Of a stretch of 16,821 nt of DNA, positions 1 through 8,753 are shown piece by piece (position 1 is the stretch's first letter; each line of letters opens with the position of its first letter). The notes under the pieces were generated by a model that had not been told where the DNA came from, made no database searches, and saw only the letters and a program-made list of their open reading frames with translations. Source of the DNA: Mucidula mucida (taxonomy: Eukaryota > Basidiomycota > Agaricomycetes > Agaricales > Physalacriaceae); the NCBI GenBank assembly GCA_015501055.1, contig JADNYV010000737.1, positions 1-16,821 on the forward strand, given 5' to 3'. A program made the position numbers and the translations under genes.

Positions 1-1
1 T

Positions 2-48
2 TAGATGTCGTAGTATGCTACTATAGATGTCGTAGTATGCTACTATAG
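2..48. repeat. Two tandem copies of a 22-bp palindromic repeat
   Basis: The unit from 2 to 23 is repeated without change from 24 to 45, and the first three bases of a third copy follow. Each unit contains the inverted repeat TAGTA-TGC-TACTA, so each can form a small hairpin. The array starts at the window edge and may be longer outside. It could be a minisatellite or the end of a repetitive element; its function is unknown. Confidence 0.9.
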
Positions 49-323
49 AAAATCTAATACACGCAACTTCCGCAATACAATCGTGCTTGTTAAGTTTCAT
101 CTAATAAACCGTCGTTTCGATACTCTCATGTCCCGCTCTAGTCTCTGTGTCTCAACTGCCGGGATAGGAATCGCCCTCAGCTAGTCAAATCGGTTCTTTC
201 AACGACGACTAGTATGTCCTTCCAAAATGAATCACAATCGAAGACAGTTGTCAGAGGGGAAATAAGAATGGGATATACGATTTAAGTATATGATTAGGTT
301 CTTTCCACTATAGGACCACTGTC

Positions 324-1469
324 TCAAGGATTCACAAGAGAAAGGCCTCCATCGAGCGAGACACACGCTCCAGTAGCATACGTACATGCCGCCAAATACA
401 CCGCCGTCATCGCCATCTCCGCCTCCCTGTTCAACAAAGTTAAAAAAATCACTATCACTAGGAGTCACCACTCACGTCCCAGCCCGTCCCAATGGTGGCG
501 GCACACTACAGCCCGGAAGCGGTGTATCCATATTCTGGAGACTCTCCGCGGGAACCATCTCCGAAGCGAAAGGACCTGGGTGGATAACATTGACACGAAT
601 GGGAATTTTGCGGCTCATGAAATCTGCCGCAAGCCCTATCGAGACTTTCTCCAGCGCGGTCTTTGAGGCTCCGTACGCCGACTGCGGTGAGCAAGCGTGT
701 CAATGAATATGCACAAATAGTTCAAAATTGAAACCCGCCCTACACTGAGGATGGGTATGAAATATTGGAGAGACACCGACACGGACCCAACGTTGATCAC
801 ACACGCAGTGCTCCCCCGCGCCTCTGCGCCCTTAACGAGGAGCTCGGAAAACGCCCGGACCACGAAGAACGCGGCAAACGCGTTGATGCCAAACACGTCG
901 TGCCACCCAGCGAACGTCTCGTGCTGGAACCCGGCGTCTGCCTTGCCCGCGACGTAGTTCGCCATCTTCTTTTTCGAAGAAATCGGGGGACGTAGAGGGT
1001 AACGGACCGCTGATGCCTGCGCTTTGGAAAAGATGAGTATGAGACGAGGTGATGTGATGCGACGGCGTACTTGTTAACGAGAATATCGAGTCGCCCCATC
1101 TGTGGCCTGGATGTGCTCGGCGGCCTCATCGATACTCGCTTGGTCCGTCACGTCCATGCGTAGTCTAAACCATATTGGTCGGGTGTGAACTATCTTGGAT
1201 ATGCCACATACGGGATCAGGACGCCCTCTTTGGCGGACACCGACGCAGCCGCCGCGCGGAGCGTCTCGTCACGCCGACCAGTGATGTAGACTTTCGCGCC
1301 CGTTCGCGGCGAAGCCCTTTGCGATTGCGAAGCCACTGTGAAGAGGATCAGTTGATCGTCTCTGTGTAGATGAGGGGATGAGTGCTCACATTCCGGTGCC
1401 GCCACCAGTGACGAGGGCGACTTGGCCGGTAAGAGACATGATGTTGGAGACGTTCAGCTGAGACATCAT
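324..1469 (-). pseudogene. SDR-A: short-chain dehydrogenase/reductase pseudogene, full length but frameshifted
   Basis: This is a full-length relative of the intact SDR at 9771-10908, with the same six-exon layout and the same five intron positions. It starts MMSQLNVSNIMSL (ATG at 1469 or 1466) and ends LSLVNP with TGA at 326-324. The cofactor motif TGGGTG, the catalytic YGASK and the C-terminal LDGG are all still present. Compared with the intact copy it has one extra G in a G run in exon 2 (complement CCC, 1299-1301) and another in exon 3 (complement CCCC, 1094-1097). Each changes the frame, so no complete protein can be made. Splice sites look usable: intron 2 starts GTATGT, and intron 4 ends in CAG just before SAYGASK. 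Because the body is well preserved, inactivation looks recent. Both lesions sit in G runs, so base-calling error is the main alternative. Confidence 0.8.
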
Positions 1470-1796
1470 AGAGTGAATTAGAGCAGGGTACTTCCTGTCC
1501 TTGCCACATCCAGACTTTAACCTGACCAAGCCGCTCTGTATATGATGACTGTCGAATCCCTAGTTCCTGAATCAAAGATGAATAATACTAACAACACTCG
1601 CGATATGTCATCTAGGGCAGAGAAGAGCCTGGCGTTCGTTGGTCATCTGCAAATCATTACTCATCAGCGGCGCAGCATGTATTTTTTGTCAGCACTTGAC
1701 CTTCCATGTAGGGCCATCAAGTACGCGTTGTTCTGCACAAGGAGAGGTTTTGGCTGATTAACGTGTATTCTGTGTCAGCGGACGCACAGAGAGTAA

Positions 1797-1923
1797 ACAA
1801 AAATACATTTCGTTTATTGACTTACGCCCGTGTATCGATTCCTGACTATATTGATTATGCGTAACTGGGGCAATCCATTTCTCCACTGTTTTCTGCACTG
1901 TCTTCGTCTCCGACATAACGCTC
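1797..1923 (-). pseudogene. PEX19 relic with the interior deleted
   Basis: The minus strand from 1923 reads CGAGCGT, ATGTC, then codons for MSETKTVQKTV. This matches the start of the intact PEX19 (MSETKTEQQTV) with about 5 mismatches in 42 bases. After a short junction it resumes with TGCCCCAgTTAC, the end of the PEX19 coding region. It then continues through a match to the PEX19 3' untranslated region (ATACACGGG.GTAA..., then AATAAACGAAATGT). About 1.1 kb of PEX19, including every intron, is missing. The orientation is opposite to the intact gene. Weaker similarity to the DNA downstream of PEX19 continues to about 1600. It cannot encode a working protein. Confidence 0.82.
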
Positions 1924-2355
1924 GGTGCATGGGATTGATGGAGCGGGTGTGAGGTGGAAGGAGTAAGTACTCGTGAAGTGTGGTGACGGCAGGCTCTGTG
2001 TGTGCTTCCTCTTCGATGGAGCAGTCGTGGAGGTACATCGTCAGATGGAGGTGTGAGGGTGCATCTTCATATGGAGCGCTGGTGCGTACACATAGTGCGG
2101 GGTGACCTCGCGTGTCCCGGGTGAGACGTCTTCGTGTCGTGGTGACTTGAAGAAGGATAAGCTTCAGCGGTTCTGAACGCGATTCGCGCGTCACTTTTGA
2201 GAATTTTGACAATAGTTTCGACTCGCAAGGTAAAATGCATCCACCGGGTAAGTTTTACGAAGGCCGTGTGAAAGTGGCGGCCGGCAATCACCGGCATTTC
2301 CTGACATTTGCCACTTAATTAATGCTTTGCCTCCTTCCACCAAAGCATCAAGTCC

Positions 2356-3673
2356 ATGAGGAAGGCAGACAACCTCTCCATCCAAAAAGCGGATATCGCC
2401 TTTCCGTTTGAACTCTTCAACTCCATTCTGGAGAATGTGGTCGACTGCCAAACACTCGCCAACTGTGCGTTAGTCAATCGCACTTGGGGCGGCGCTCTCA
2501 AGAGCTTCTATTCCGAAAAGTCTCCCTGCATACTTTCCGCAATAACTTGGAGAAACTCCTCCGACTCCTTGTAGACTCGCCGCATATACGCCTCCTCATC
2601 AGAGAGCTGTACATATACAGCTTATCAGTCAAGCGTAGACAGCCCGCCGAGTTTGATCGCAATGTAGCATTCGTCATTTCATGTGTTACCAACCTTGCCC
2701 ACATCTATCTGCAATTCAAGGCAGTCGGATATCAGAGCCGAGAGGACCTCCCAGACTTTCTTACCGCGACTGTGCGCCCAGCGCTTCGGCAGCTGCAGCA
2801 TCTGCAGTCCGTGACTTTCTCCGACTAATATATGGCACAAAACGCCGTCGACATGTTTAGGGCCTGTGATGGCTTGACAGTTCGCAAAATCGTAATTAGT
2901 GATTGCGAAGGGGTTTTTTCTGTCGAGCAATCATCCGCCGCTGACTGTTTACTCTCATTCCCCAATGTGACTGAGATTGAGTTCCTCGGAGGGTGGTTTG
3001 AAGCGTCGCTCATTCATCCATGGCTATCGCACCCTATAAACATCTTTCCCCGGCTGCGCACCATGACCTTTGGGGCGTACGAGAGTCGCGGAGTGAATGA
3101 CATGCACCTCAACCTACTCTCACCGAACGGACTCCCAGGGGTGCGCTGTATCAAAGTTGTGTGGCACGAGAAGTTCGTAACCGGATTACCTGAAAACACC
3201 AAGCGGTAAGGCCTCGTTATTCCGCGTTTGTGTTCCCGTAGTTGAACTCTTTTCCAGTGCCAAACTCTGCTATGGAGGAAGGAATGCCAGTGCTCGCCAT
3301 TGGTACTTTCCCCGACGTGATTCTCGAATACTGCATTGACGTCTATAATGACATTGCCATTGTCTGGTGGTGTCGCGTCTTCGGACACCTGGAAACAAGC
3401 GTCATCGAGATACTCAAGCTCGTCGTGTACACGGCGGGCGAGGATCTGACCAATCTGGAACCATGGGCCAAGCTGGATGGGATACTCTCCAGCTGGAGAT
3501 TCCGTTCGTTGAAAGAGTTGACGGTACAGTTTTGGGTGACTTCGTTCAAAGGACCTGGGGAGCGTCAGAACGATGGACGGATGCAGTTGTCGAGACTGGA
3601 GTTTCCGGAGGTGGCAAGGAAAGCGAAGGTGCAGATCTTCATTGACTCGTCGCGTTCTCCAGAGCTCTGGTAA
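2356..3673 (+). pseudogene. Fbox-A: F-box protein gene, probably inactive
   Basis: The start encodes an F-box-like segment, FPFELFNSILENVVDCQTLA followed by NCALVNRTW, as in substrate adaptors of SCF ubiquitin ligases. Leucine-rich sequence follows. The reading is broken in at least three places against the paralogue at 7487-8753. A base is missing in the G run at 2486-2489. An in-frame TAA lies at 2826-2828, where the paralogue reads TFSDDDG. A frame change occurs near 3177-3180. An intron at 3177-3241 (GTAACC..GTAG, 65 bp) would restore the last frame, but the paralogue encodes a readable peptide there (PDYLHTPSGMASLF), so I favour a frameshift. The tail (WAKLDGILSSWRFRSLKELT onward) is very similar to Fbox-B and ends with TAA after SPELW. 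Genome annotation pipelines may model this as several exons. Confidence 0.65.
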
Positions 3674-4150
3674 CGCTCGTGATACTAGTACATTTTGGGC
3701 GTGCATCTGTTCGGTGGCGTGTGATCTTGGCAGAAGGAATCGTGGACACCACATTTATGACGGGTGGAGGGATGTCGAAGATCATGTAACCTGTTTTCGA
3801 CTGCAGCCGAACAGGGATCTCCATTCTCCGCGCCCGTGTTCTATCTGCCAATGGTATCAATTCAAGATCACTCGAAAGGCGATTCTCAGGCAACCTGAAA
3901 GGATCTCAGGCTCCATGCCATTAGTCGAAGCCTACGTCCAGTGTATGATGTGGCGCAAGGTATAAGTATCTCCTAGCATCCTTGTCATGAGTATTCAGAT
4001 CTGCTCCCGCATCATTCATTGTCGACCACCATTGTAACATTCATTGAGTAGTGGTATCGTCCCTCCTCCCCGTCAGTTCTTCGGTCTTGGTTCTACTTGG
4101 TGGCAGCATTCTCAGCTTCAGCAGCATGCCAAATTTAGAAACCCACCACG
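3674..4150. other. Intergenic DNA without recognised genes
   Basis: Short open frames are present but none has recognisable motifs, a signal peptide or splice structure. It holds the downstream flank of Fbox-A and the promoter region of the small secreted protein gene. Confidence 0.5.
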
Positions 4151-4158
4151 TATAAAAA
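4151..4158 (+). promoter_or_regulatory. TATA box of the small secreted cysteine-rich protein gene
   Basis: TATAAAAA lies 46 bp before the ATG at 4197. This spacing allows a short 5' leader and supports the chosen start. Confidence 0.6.
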
Positions 4159-4196
4159 GAAAACATTTCACTATTCTCCGCCGACATTCTCACATT

Positions 4197-4645
4197 ATGT
4201 ATCTCAAGCTGATGCTCGTCGCGTTCGTTGCGCTCCTTACACAATCCCAAATGGGTGCGTTAATTCATGTTTCAGGATTATGTTACTAGCTGATATAGAT
4301 CACATTTACCTTGTAGGCCTCGCCAGTGATGTCGACTCGCTGAGCAAGAACGATGGTGTTGGTTCGCCTGTCTCAGGTACTATGGTCCCATATAAGCCCT
4401 TGATGCGTTGATATTGAAGGACACACGTCGCAGGAGAGGCGACTAAGCGCATCAACAAGGTCTGCGAGTTCCAAGCGATAAACCGTGGTCCAAGGACGTC
4501 GTGCAGTCATCACGATTGTGTCCACATTGGACAGCGCTTCTGCAAATGGAGCGTCGATTTTGGCGGTTGTACCTCCAACTTGAAGGCTCCAGGCGTTCAG
4601 AGACCGTTTGCGTGCAAGCGGTGTGCTTGTCTGCCGGGGGAGTGA
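4197..4645 (+). CDS. Small secreted cysteine-rich protein, 109 aa, with probable Kex2 site
   Basis: Three exons are inferred: 4197-4254, 4317-4376 and 4434-4645. The introns start GTGCGT and GTACTA and end TGTAG and CGCAG, with a CTGAT branch-like motif in the first. They join into one open frame of 110 codons including TGA. Residues 1-19 (MYLKLMLVAFVALLTQSQM) are a typical secretion signal. A short acidic/polar stretch ends at K44-R45, a possible Kex2 cleavage site. The remaining 64 residues hold eight cysteines at 50, 63, 68, 76, 85, 100, 103 and 105, ending CKRCACLPGE. Eight cysteines could form four disulphides, typical of stable extracellular fungal proteins. I do not recognise the family. 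A role outside the cell, such as interaction with a host, substrate or competitor, is inferred only from secretion and cysteine content. A TATA box precedes it. Confidence 0.72.
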
Positions 4646-5214
4646 AGCACAATTTGAAGTCTGATGGGAAACATGTTTCTTCATAAAGCAACTTGTCTCT
4701 TTCAACAAGTGCGCGCCATAGTATCTGATTTGTTTTTGTGTCAATCAACGTTAGGGTTAGCTAGAGCGAGATTACATACCAAGGATTGAGATCATCGCAC
4801 CGCATGACTAGTGCTTTGCCGTGTGGCAGTTCTTGACGCGCTCTAAACATGCCTGTCGACGTTCGTGCCCCTAAAAAGCATACTACCGTGCAGCGTCATA
4901 TTTCCTGTTTGAGGGCCTTACTACGTGCGCTATGTGTGATTATGAAAAAGGAAATCATTGACCGCAGGACTTCTTCCAGGATCGTATCCTTGACGGGAGA
5001 TAGTTCGGCAAATGTAAAGATCGGCAGTCGGCCCATGAGCCGCCATTCACGTGTTTGACGCGATCAATTGTGGGGGGAAACCGAGTGCAGTCCATCTTGC
5101 TTCCTGTCACTACTTGTCGCCATCGTACGGGACGACGAGCACGCCTCTCTTGACGACGACGAAATACTTGCGCTCTCAACCCGCAAACGACTGCGATCTG
5201 CTTGTTCGAGCGTC
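4646..5214. other. Intergenic DNA and 5' leader of PEX19
   Basis: No gene is recognised. An open frame at 4849-5058 has no motifs and no homologue elsewhere in the window. The part just before 5215 presumably holds the PEX19 promoter; no clear TATA box was seen. Confidence 0.5.
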
Positions 5215-6430
5215 ATGTCTGAGACGAAAACAGAGCAGCAAACAGTGGCGCCGATTGAGGACGACTTGGACGACTTTGACGGTGAGTAGGTCTCCTACGA
5301 CGGCGCGAGAAGTGACCGTATTGCTCTGGGATGGTTGGTTGGCCAACACCGAGCTTCATATCGCACTCAGTACAGATCATTACCCGGTCGATGTATCCGG
5401 TGTACCCCCAACCATGTCAGGATCCCGTTTAATCATCCGCTTATTCATTTTACAGATGTTATCGACGAATTCAATCTCAAGACCCCGCCACCATCAGCTG
5501 CGTTACCTTCGACACGTCCGCGTACCAACACTCGCGTCGACGTAGCCGCACCCTCCCTGCCAGGCGCACCTAAGCTCGGCGCTACAGATGAAGTTGACGA
5601 AGATGAGCTATCCTCCGAGTTCGCACGCGAATTGGCCAAGGGAATGGAGAGCCTGATGAAAGAATTGGGTAGTCAGGCAAACGTACCTGCTGGCGACACG
5701 AACGAGGAGCAAGAACGACAACTCAAAGCGGCATGGGAGGCGATGCTCATAGAGGGCATGAACGGCGAGGGGAGTACTAGTGGGCTGGGGACCGAATACA
5801 AGCCAGAGACAGGTGGGGCGAAGGACTTTCAGTCAACAATACAAGAGACGATGCGCAAGCTGAAGGAGGGTGACGCCAGTGTCTCGGTGCGTTGTATTCG
5901 AAACTAAATCCTATTGCTCATTTTCGTACAGACTGATCCGGAAATGCAATCTCTTGAGGCGCTACTCAAAGACCTCGGCATGGGTGAAGATGGAGAAGGC
6001 GGAGACGAGAACGAAATCGCCAGTGTTCTCGAAAAGATGATGGGCCAGCTCATGTCCAAGGACATTCTCTACGATCCGCTCAAGGAGTTACACGACAAAT
6101 TCCCTGCATACCTTGCCAACCCACCCGAGCCGATATCAGCAGAAGATAGGGAGCGCTATAACAAGCAGGTTCATTGCGTTGGTGAGATCATAAAGGTGTT
6201 CGACGCGCCCTCGTACAGCGATACGAACGCGCTCGAGGTGAAGAAAATTGTCGATCTGATGAGCGAGGTAAGTATCCAATTTGACTTTGCACACAGAGTC
6301 GGACTGATCGCGAGGTTAGATGCAGTCGTATGGTACACCGCCAGAGAGCATCATGGGTCCGCTACCCCCAGGGCTTGGCTTTGGTACAGATGGAATGCCC
6401 CAATTACCGGGTGACTGCACGATCATATAG
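5215..6430 (+). CDS. PEX19: Peroxisomal membrane protein import receptor Pex19, 314 aa
   Basis: Pex19 is the cytosolic chaperone and import receptor for peroxisomal membrane proteins; it docks on Pex3. Four exons are inferred: 5215-5281, 5456-5886, 5932-6267 and 6320-6430. Introns are 174, 45 and 52 bp, starting GTGAGT, GTGCGT and GTAAGT. The joined frame is 945 bases including TAG. The N-terminus has the acidic Pex3-binding type sequence (DDLDDFD, then DVIDEF, residues 16-28). The centre has the family pattern FARELAKGMESLMKEL, and residues near the third exon read MMGQLMSKDILYDPLKEL, followed by FPAYL. The last exon begins MQSYGTPP, continues IMGPLPPGLGFG, and ends CTII. C311-T-I-I is a CaaX box, fitting the known farnesylation of Pex19. 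Length is close to human PEX19 (299 aa). An acceptor at 6325 instead of 6319 would drop only MQ. Without the third intron the frame stops at 6414 and loses the CaaX box. Confidence 0.95.
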
Positions 6431-6457
6431 TACTGAAGCCATACACGGGTGTAACTT

Positions 6458-6463
6458 AATAAA
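6458..6463 (+). terminator. AATAAA polyadenylation-type signal of PEX19
   Basis: AATAAA lies 28 bases after the PEX19 stop and is followed by a run of ten T. The same signal and its surroundings are kept in the PEX19 relic at 1797-1923, which helps identify that relic. Confidence 0.55.
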
Positions 6464-6599
6464 CGAAATGTTTTTTTTTTCGCCGCTGATCAGACACTGC
6501 TGAACGATGAATACTGAACGCACGTGAATCACCTTAGGGCAAGCCTCCCTTTTGCCGAGCTTAGACGCGGTACTTGATGGCCATGAAGTAAGAATACAT

Positions 6600-6905
6600 C
6601 TTCAACGTGAGTCGTTATACGTTCATGGCGTGATTTATACAATTATATATATGTTATTCTTGGAGGTCGTATCCGAGGTTACTGACGACAGTCGCCCGAG
6701 TTGTTTCAGCCAGTCCTCGCTCCGTTGTCTGGGGCACGAAGTCGTAAGTAAGATTTCTGTATTTTTGCACTCAGGTTTTGATGGCGGCTTCGTAGGTTTC
6801 TGGTGTTCAAGTCGCTCTTTACACTGGATATACGGTTTGGTATCAAAATGTGATACGGTTGCGGAGGCTTCAGTGGGCACTGTGAAAACACTCTAATCAA
6901 TTACA
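6600..6905. other. Segment absent from the inverted copy; possible insertion
   Basis: DNA on both sides resembles the inverted copy around 1600-1730: TACTTGATGGCC then AATACAT on the left, CTAGATGACATA on the right. In the inverted copy these landmarks are much closer together. About 300 bp here has no counterpart. I see no clear terminal inverted repeats or coding motifs, so it may be a small non-autonomous element or sequence lost from the other copy. Confidence 0.4.
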
Positions 6906-6972
6906 GGCGCCCTATGCATTCTCATTATGCAGTCTTCTTTGCTCTAGATGACATACTGTCAAGGTTGGCGTT

Positions 6973-7190
6973 GGCGCAGAGGCGCGGGGGAGGACTGCGT
7001 GTGTGATCAACGTTGGGTCCGCGGCGGCGTCTATCCGATCTTGGATACCCATCCTCAGTGTAAGGGTGCTTAATTCACTGACACACTGGTTTCACGGTAG
7101 TTGGCGTACGGCGCCTTCAAGTCCGCGCTGAACAAAGTCTCAAAAGGGCTTGCGATAGATTTCATGCGCCAAAAGGATGCATGGTTGCAG
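6973..7190 (+). pseudogene. SDR-B: internal fragment of a short-chain dehydrogenase
   Basis: This matches the end of exon 4, intron 4 and the start of exon 5 of the SDR genes. It encodes GAEARG, then TACVINVGSAAASIRSWIPI, a 41-bp intron (7060-7100, GTAAGG..GGTAG), and LAYGAFKSALNKVSKGLAID. The catalytic Y and K of YxxxK are still there. The first half of the gene and the C-terminus are missing, so it is non-functional. It is nearly identical to SDR-A over about 50 bases around CVINVGS, and closer to SDR-A than to SDR-C. It follows PEX19 on the same strand, just as SDR-A follows the PEX19 relic. Confidence 0.85.
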
Positions 7191-7486
7191 AGCTATAAGT
7201 ACTTGAATTAACCGCTTCTCAGTACGGATAGTATCAGAAATTCCTTGCCGTTACCTATTCAGGCTCGCGAAATATCGTCCAATCTGTCGTCTGAACACGC
7301 ATAAGTGAACTCCGTGAATCGTATTAACTTAAAAGTCTAGGCAAAGCCCAAAGCACTACTGGATACATCATAACCATAGCATTCTGTATCTGGTGCTACC
7401 CGCATCGCTCATCGCCTGGTCTTCTTCAACCTGGTCCTCCGGGAAGATAACAGCAACACACGAAGTGTACAAGGAATACCCTACTA
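7191..7486. other. No recognised feature
   Basis: This is the spacer between the SDR-B fragment and the convergent Fbox-B pseudogene. I see no coding signal, and no clear match to the DNA downstream of the other SDR copies. Confidence 0.4.
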
Positions 7487-8753
7487 TCAAGGTATGCTCG
7501 TTGTAGAGTGCCAGTCGGACCAGTACTTTGGCACTGCCGACGAGTCAATGAAGATCCGCGCCTTCGCTTTCCTTGCCACCTCCGGAAACTCCAGTCTCGA
7601 CAACTCCATCCGTCCATCGTTCTGGCGCTCCCCAGGTCCTTCAAAAGGAGTCACCCAAAACTGTACGGTCAACTCTTTCAACGAACGGAATCTCCAGCTG
7701 GAGAGTATCCCATCCAGCTTGGCCCATGGTCCCAGATTGGTCAGATCCTGTACACGACGAGCTTGAGTGTCTCGATGACGCTTGTCTCTCGGTGTCCGAA
7801 CACACGGTACCACCAAAGAACCGCAATGTCATTGTACACATCAACGCGATATTCGAGAGTCACTTCGGGGAAAGTACCAATCGCTAGCATTGGCATTATA
7901 TCTGCCCTCGCAGAGTTTGGCACTGGTAGATTTCAGCTACAGGAGCACAAATGCGAAATAAAGAGGCCATACCACTTGGTGTGTGCAGGTAATCCGGTAC
8001 GAGCCACACAGCTTTGATAGAGCGCACTCCTGGGAGTCCGTTCGGTGAGAGTAGGTTGAGGTGCATGTCATTCACTCCGCGACTCTCGTACGCCCCAAAG
8101 GTCATGGTGCGCAGCCGGGGAAAGATGTTTAATGGGCCCGATAGCCATGGATGAATGAGCGACGCTTCAAACCACCCTCCAAAGAACTCAATCTCGGTCA
8201 CGTTGGGGCAATGAGAGTGTATTACCAACGGCGGATGGGTGCTCGACAGAAAACACCCCTTCGCAATCTCTGATTTCGATTTTGCGAACTGTAGATCCTT
8301 CGCAGGCCCTGAACATGTCGACGACGTTTCGTGGCAAGTGTCCATCGTCGTCAGAGAAGGTGACAGACTGCAGTTTCTGCGTCGCGGTAAGAAAGTCTGG
8401 GAGGTCCCTTCGACTTATAAAGCCGGTTAACTCGAATTGCAGATAGATGTGGGTAAGATTGGGTACACATGAAATGAGGAGTCCTAGCTCGCGGTCGAAC
8501 GAGGGCTGCCAGTACACTGCTAACGCGTATATGGACAGCCCTTTGATGGCGAGGCGTATATGTGGCGAGAGTTGGAGGATTGCCTGCAAATGTCCTTTAT
8601 GAAGAGTGTGCACGGACAAGTTCCGAAATAGATGCGTTTGAGAGTGCCGCGCCCAAGTGCGATTGACTAATGCACAATTACTAAATTAGCGAGCGTGGGG
8701 TGATCGATTACATTCTCCAAAATGCAGTCGAAGAGCTCTTGGGGGAAAGTCAT
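7487..8753 (-). pseudogene. Fbox-B: F-box protein pseudogene, inverted paralogue of Fbox-A
   Basis: The ATG at 8753 opens MTFPQELFDCILENVIDHP, an F-box start, and the gene can be followed to LEFPEVARKAKARIFIDSS near 7530. Alignment by eye with Fbox-A shows several breaks. There are about 8 extra bases near 8677-8684, within TLAN/CALVNRTW, which bring an early stop. An extra base sits in the run at 8205-8208 (CHCPNVTEIE). A frame change occurs near 7920, and a deletion of about 10 bases near 7752 after LKLVVY. About eight codons present in Fbox-A (around RPALRQLQ) are missing. The two copies are roughly 90% identical over the last 200 bases and lie on opposite strands. It cannot make a full protein. 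Before decay it would have been an SCF-type adaptor with leucine-rich repeats. Confidence 0.85.

Noticed and set aside
1814..2212. 132-residue open frame on the minus strand
   Set aside because: It overlaps the PEX19 relic in a different frame from the MSETKT reading, so its openness is accidental.
2811..2860. Possible intron in Fbox-A removing the TAA at 2826 (GTGACT..TTTAG with CTAAT)
   Set aside because: Its removal shifts the frame away from the conserved MFRACDGLTVRKI reading, and Fbox-B is coding through this stretch.
3014..3754. 246-residue open frame on the minus strand
   Set aside because: It is antisense to Fbox-A, whose tail is conserved in the other strand; the frame is a shadow.
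4751..4760. TTAGGGTTAG, resembling a fungal telomere repeat
   Set aside because: Fewer than two units are present, so chance is a sufficient explanation.
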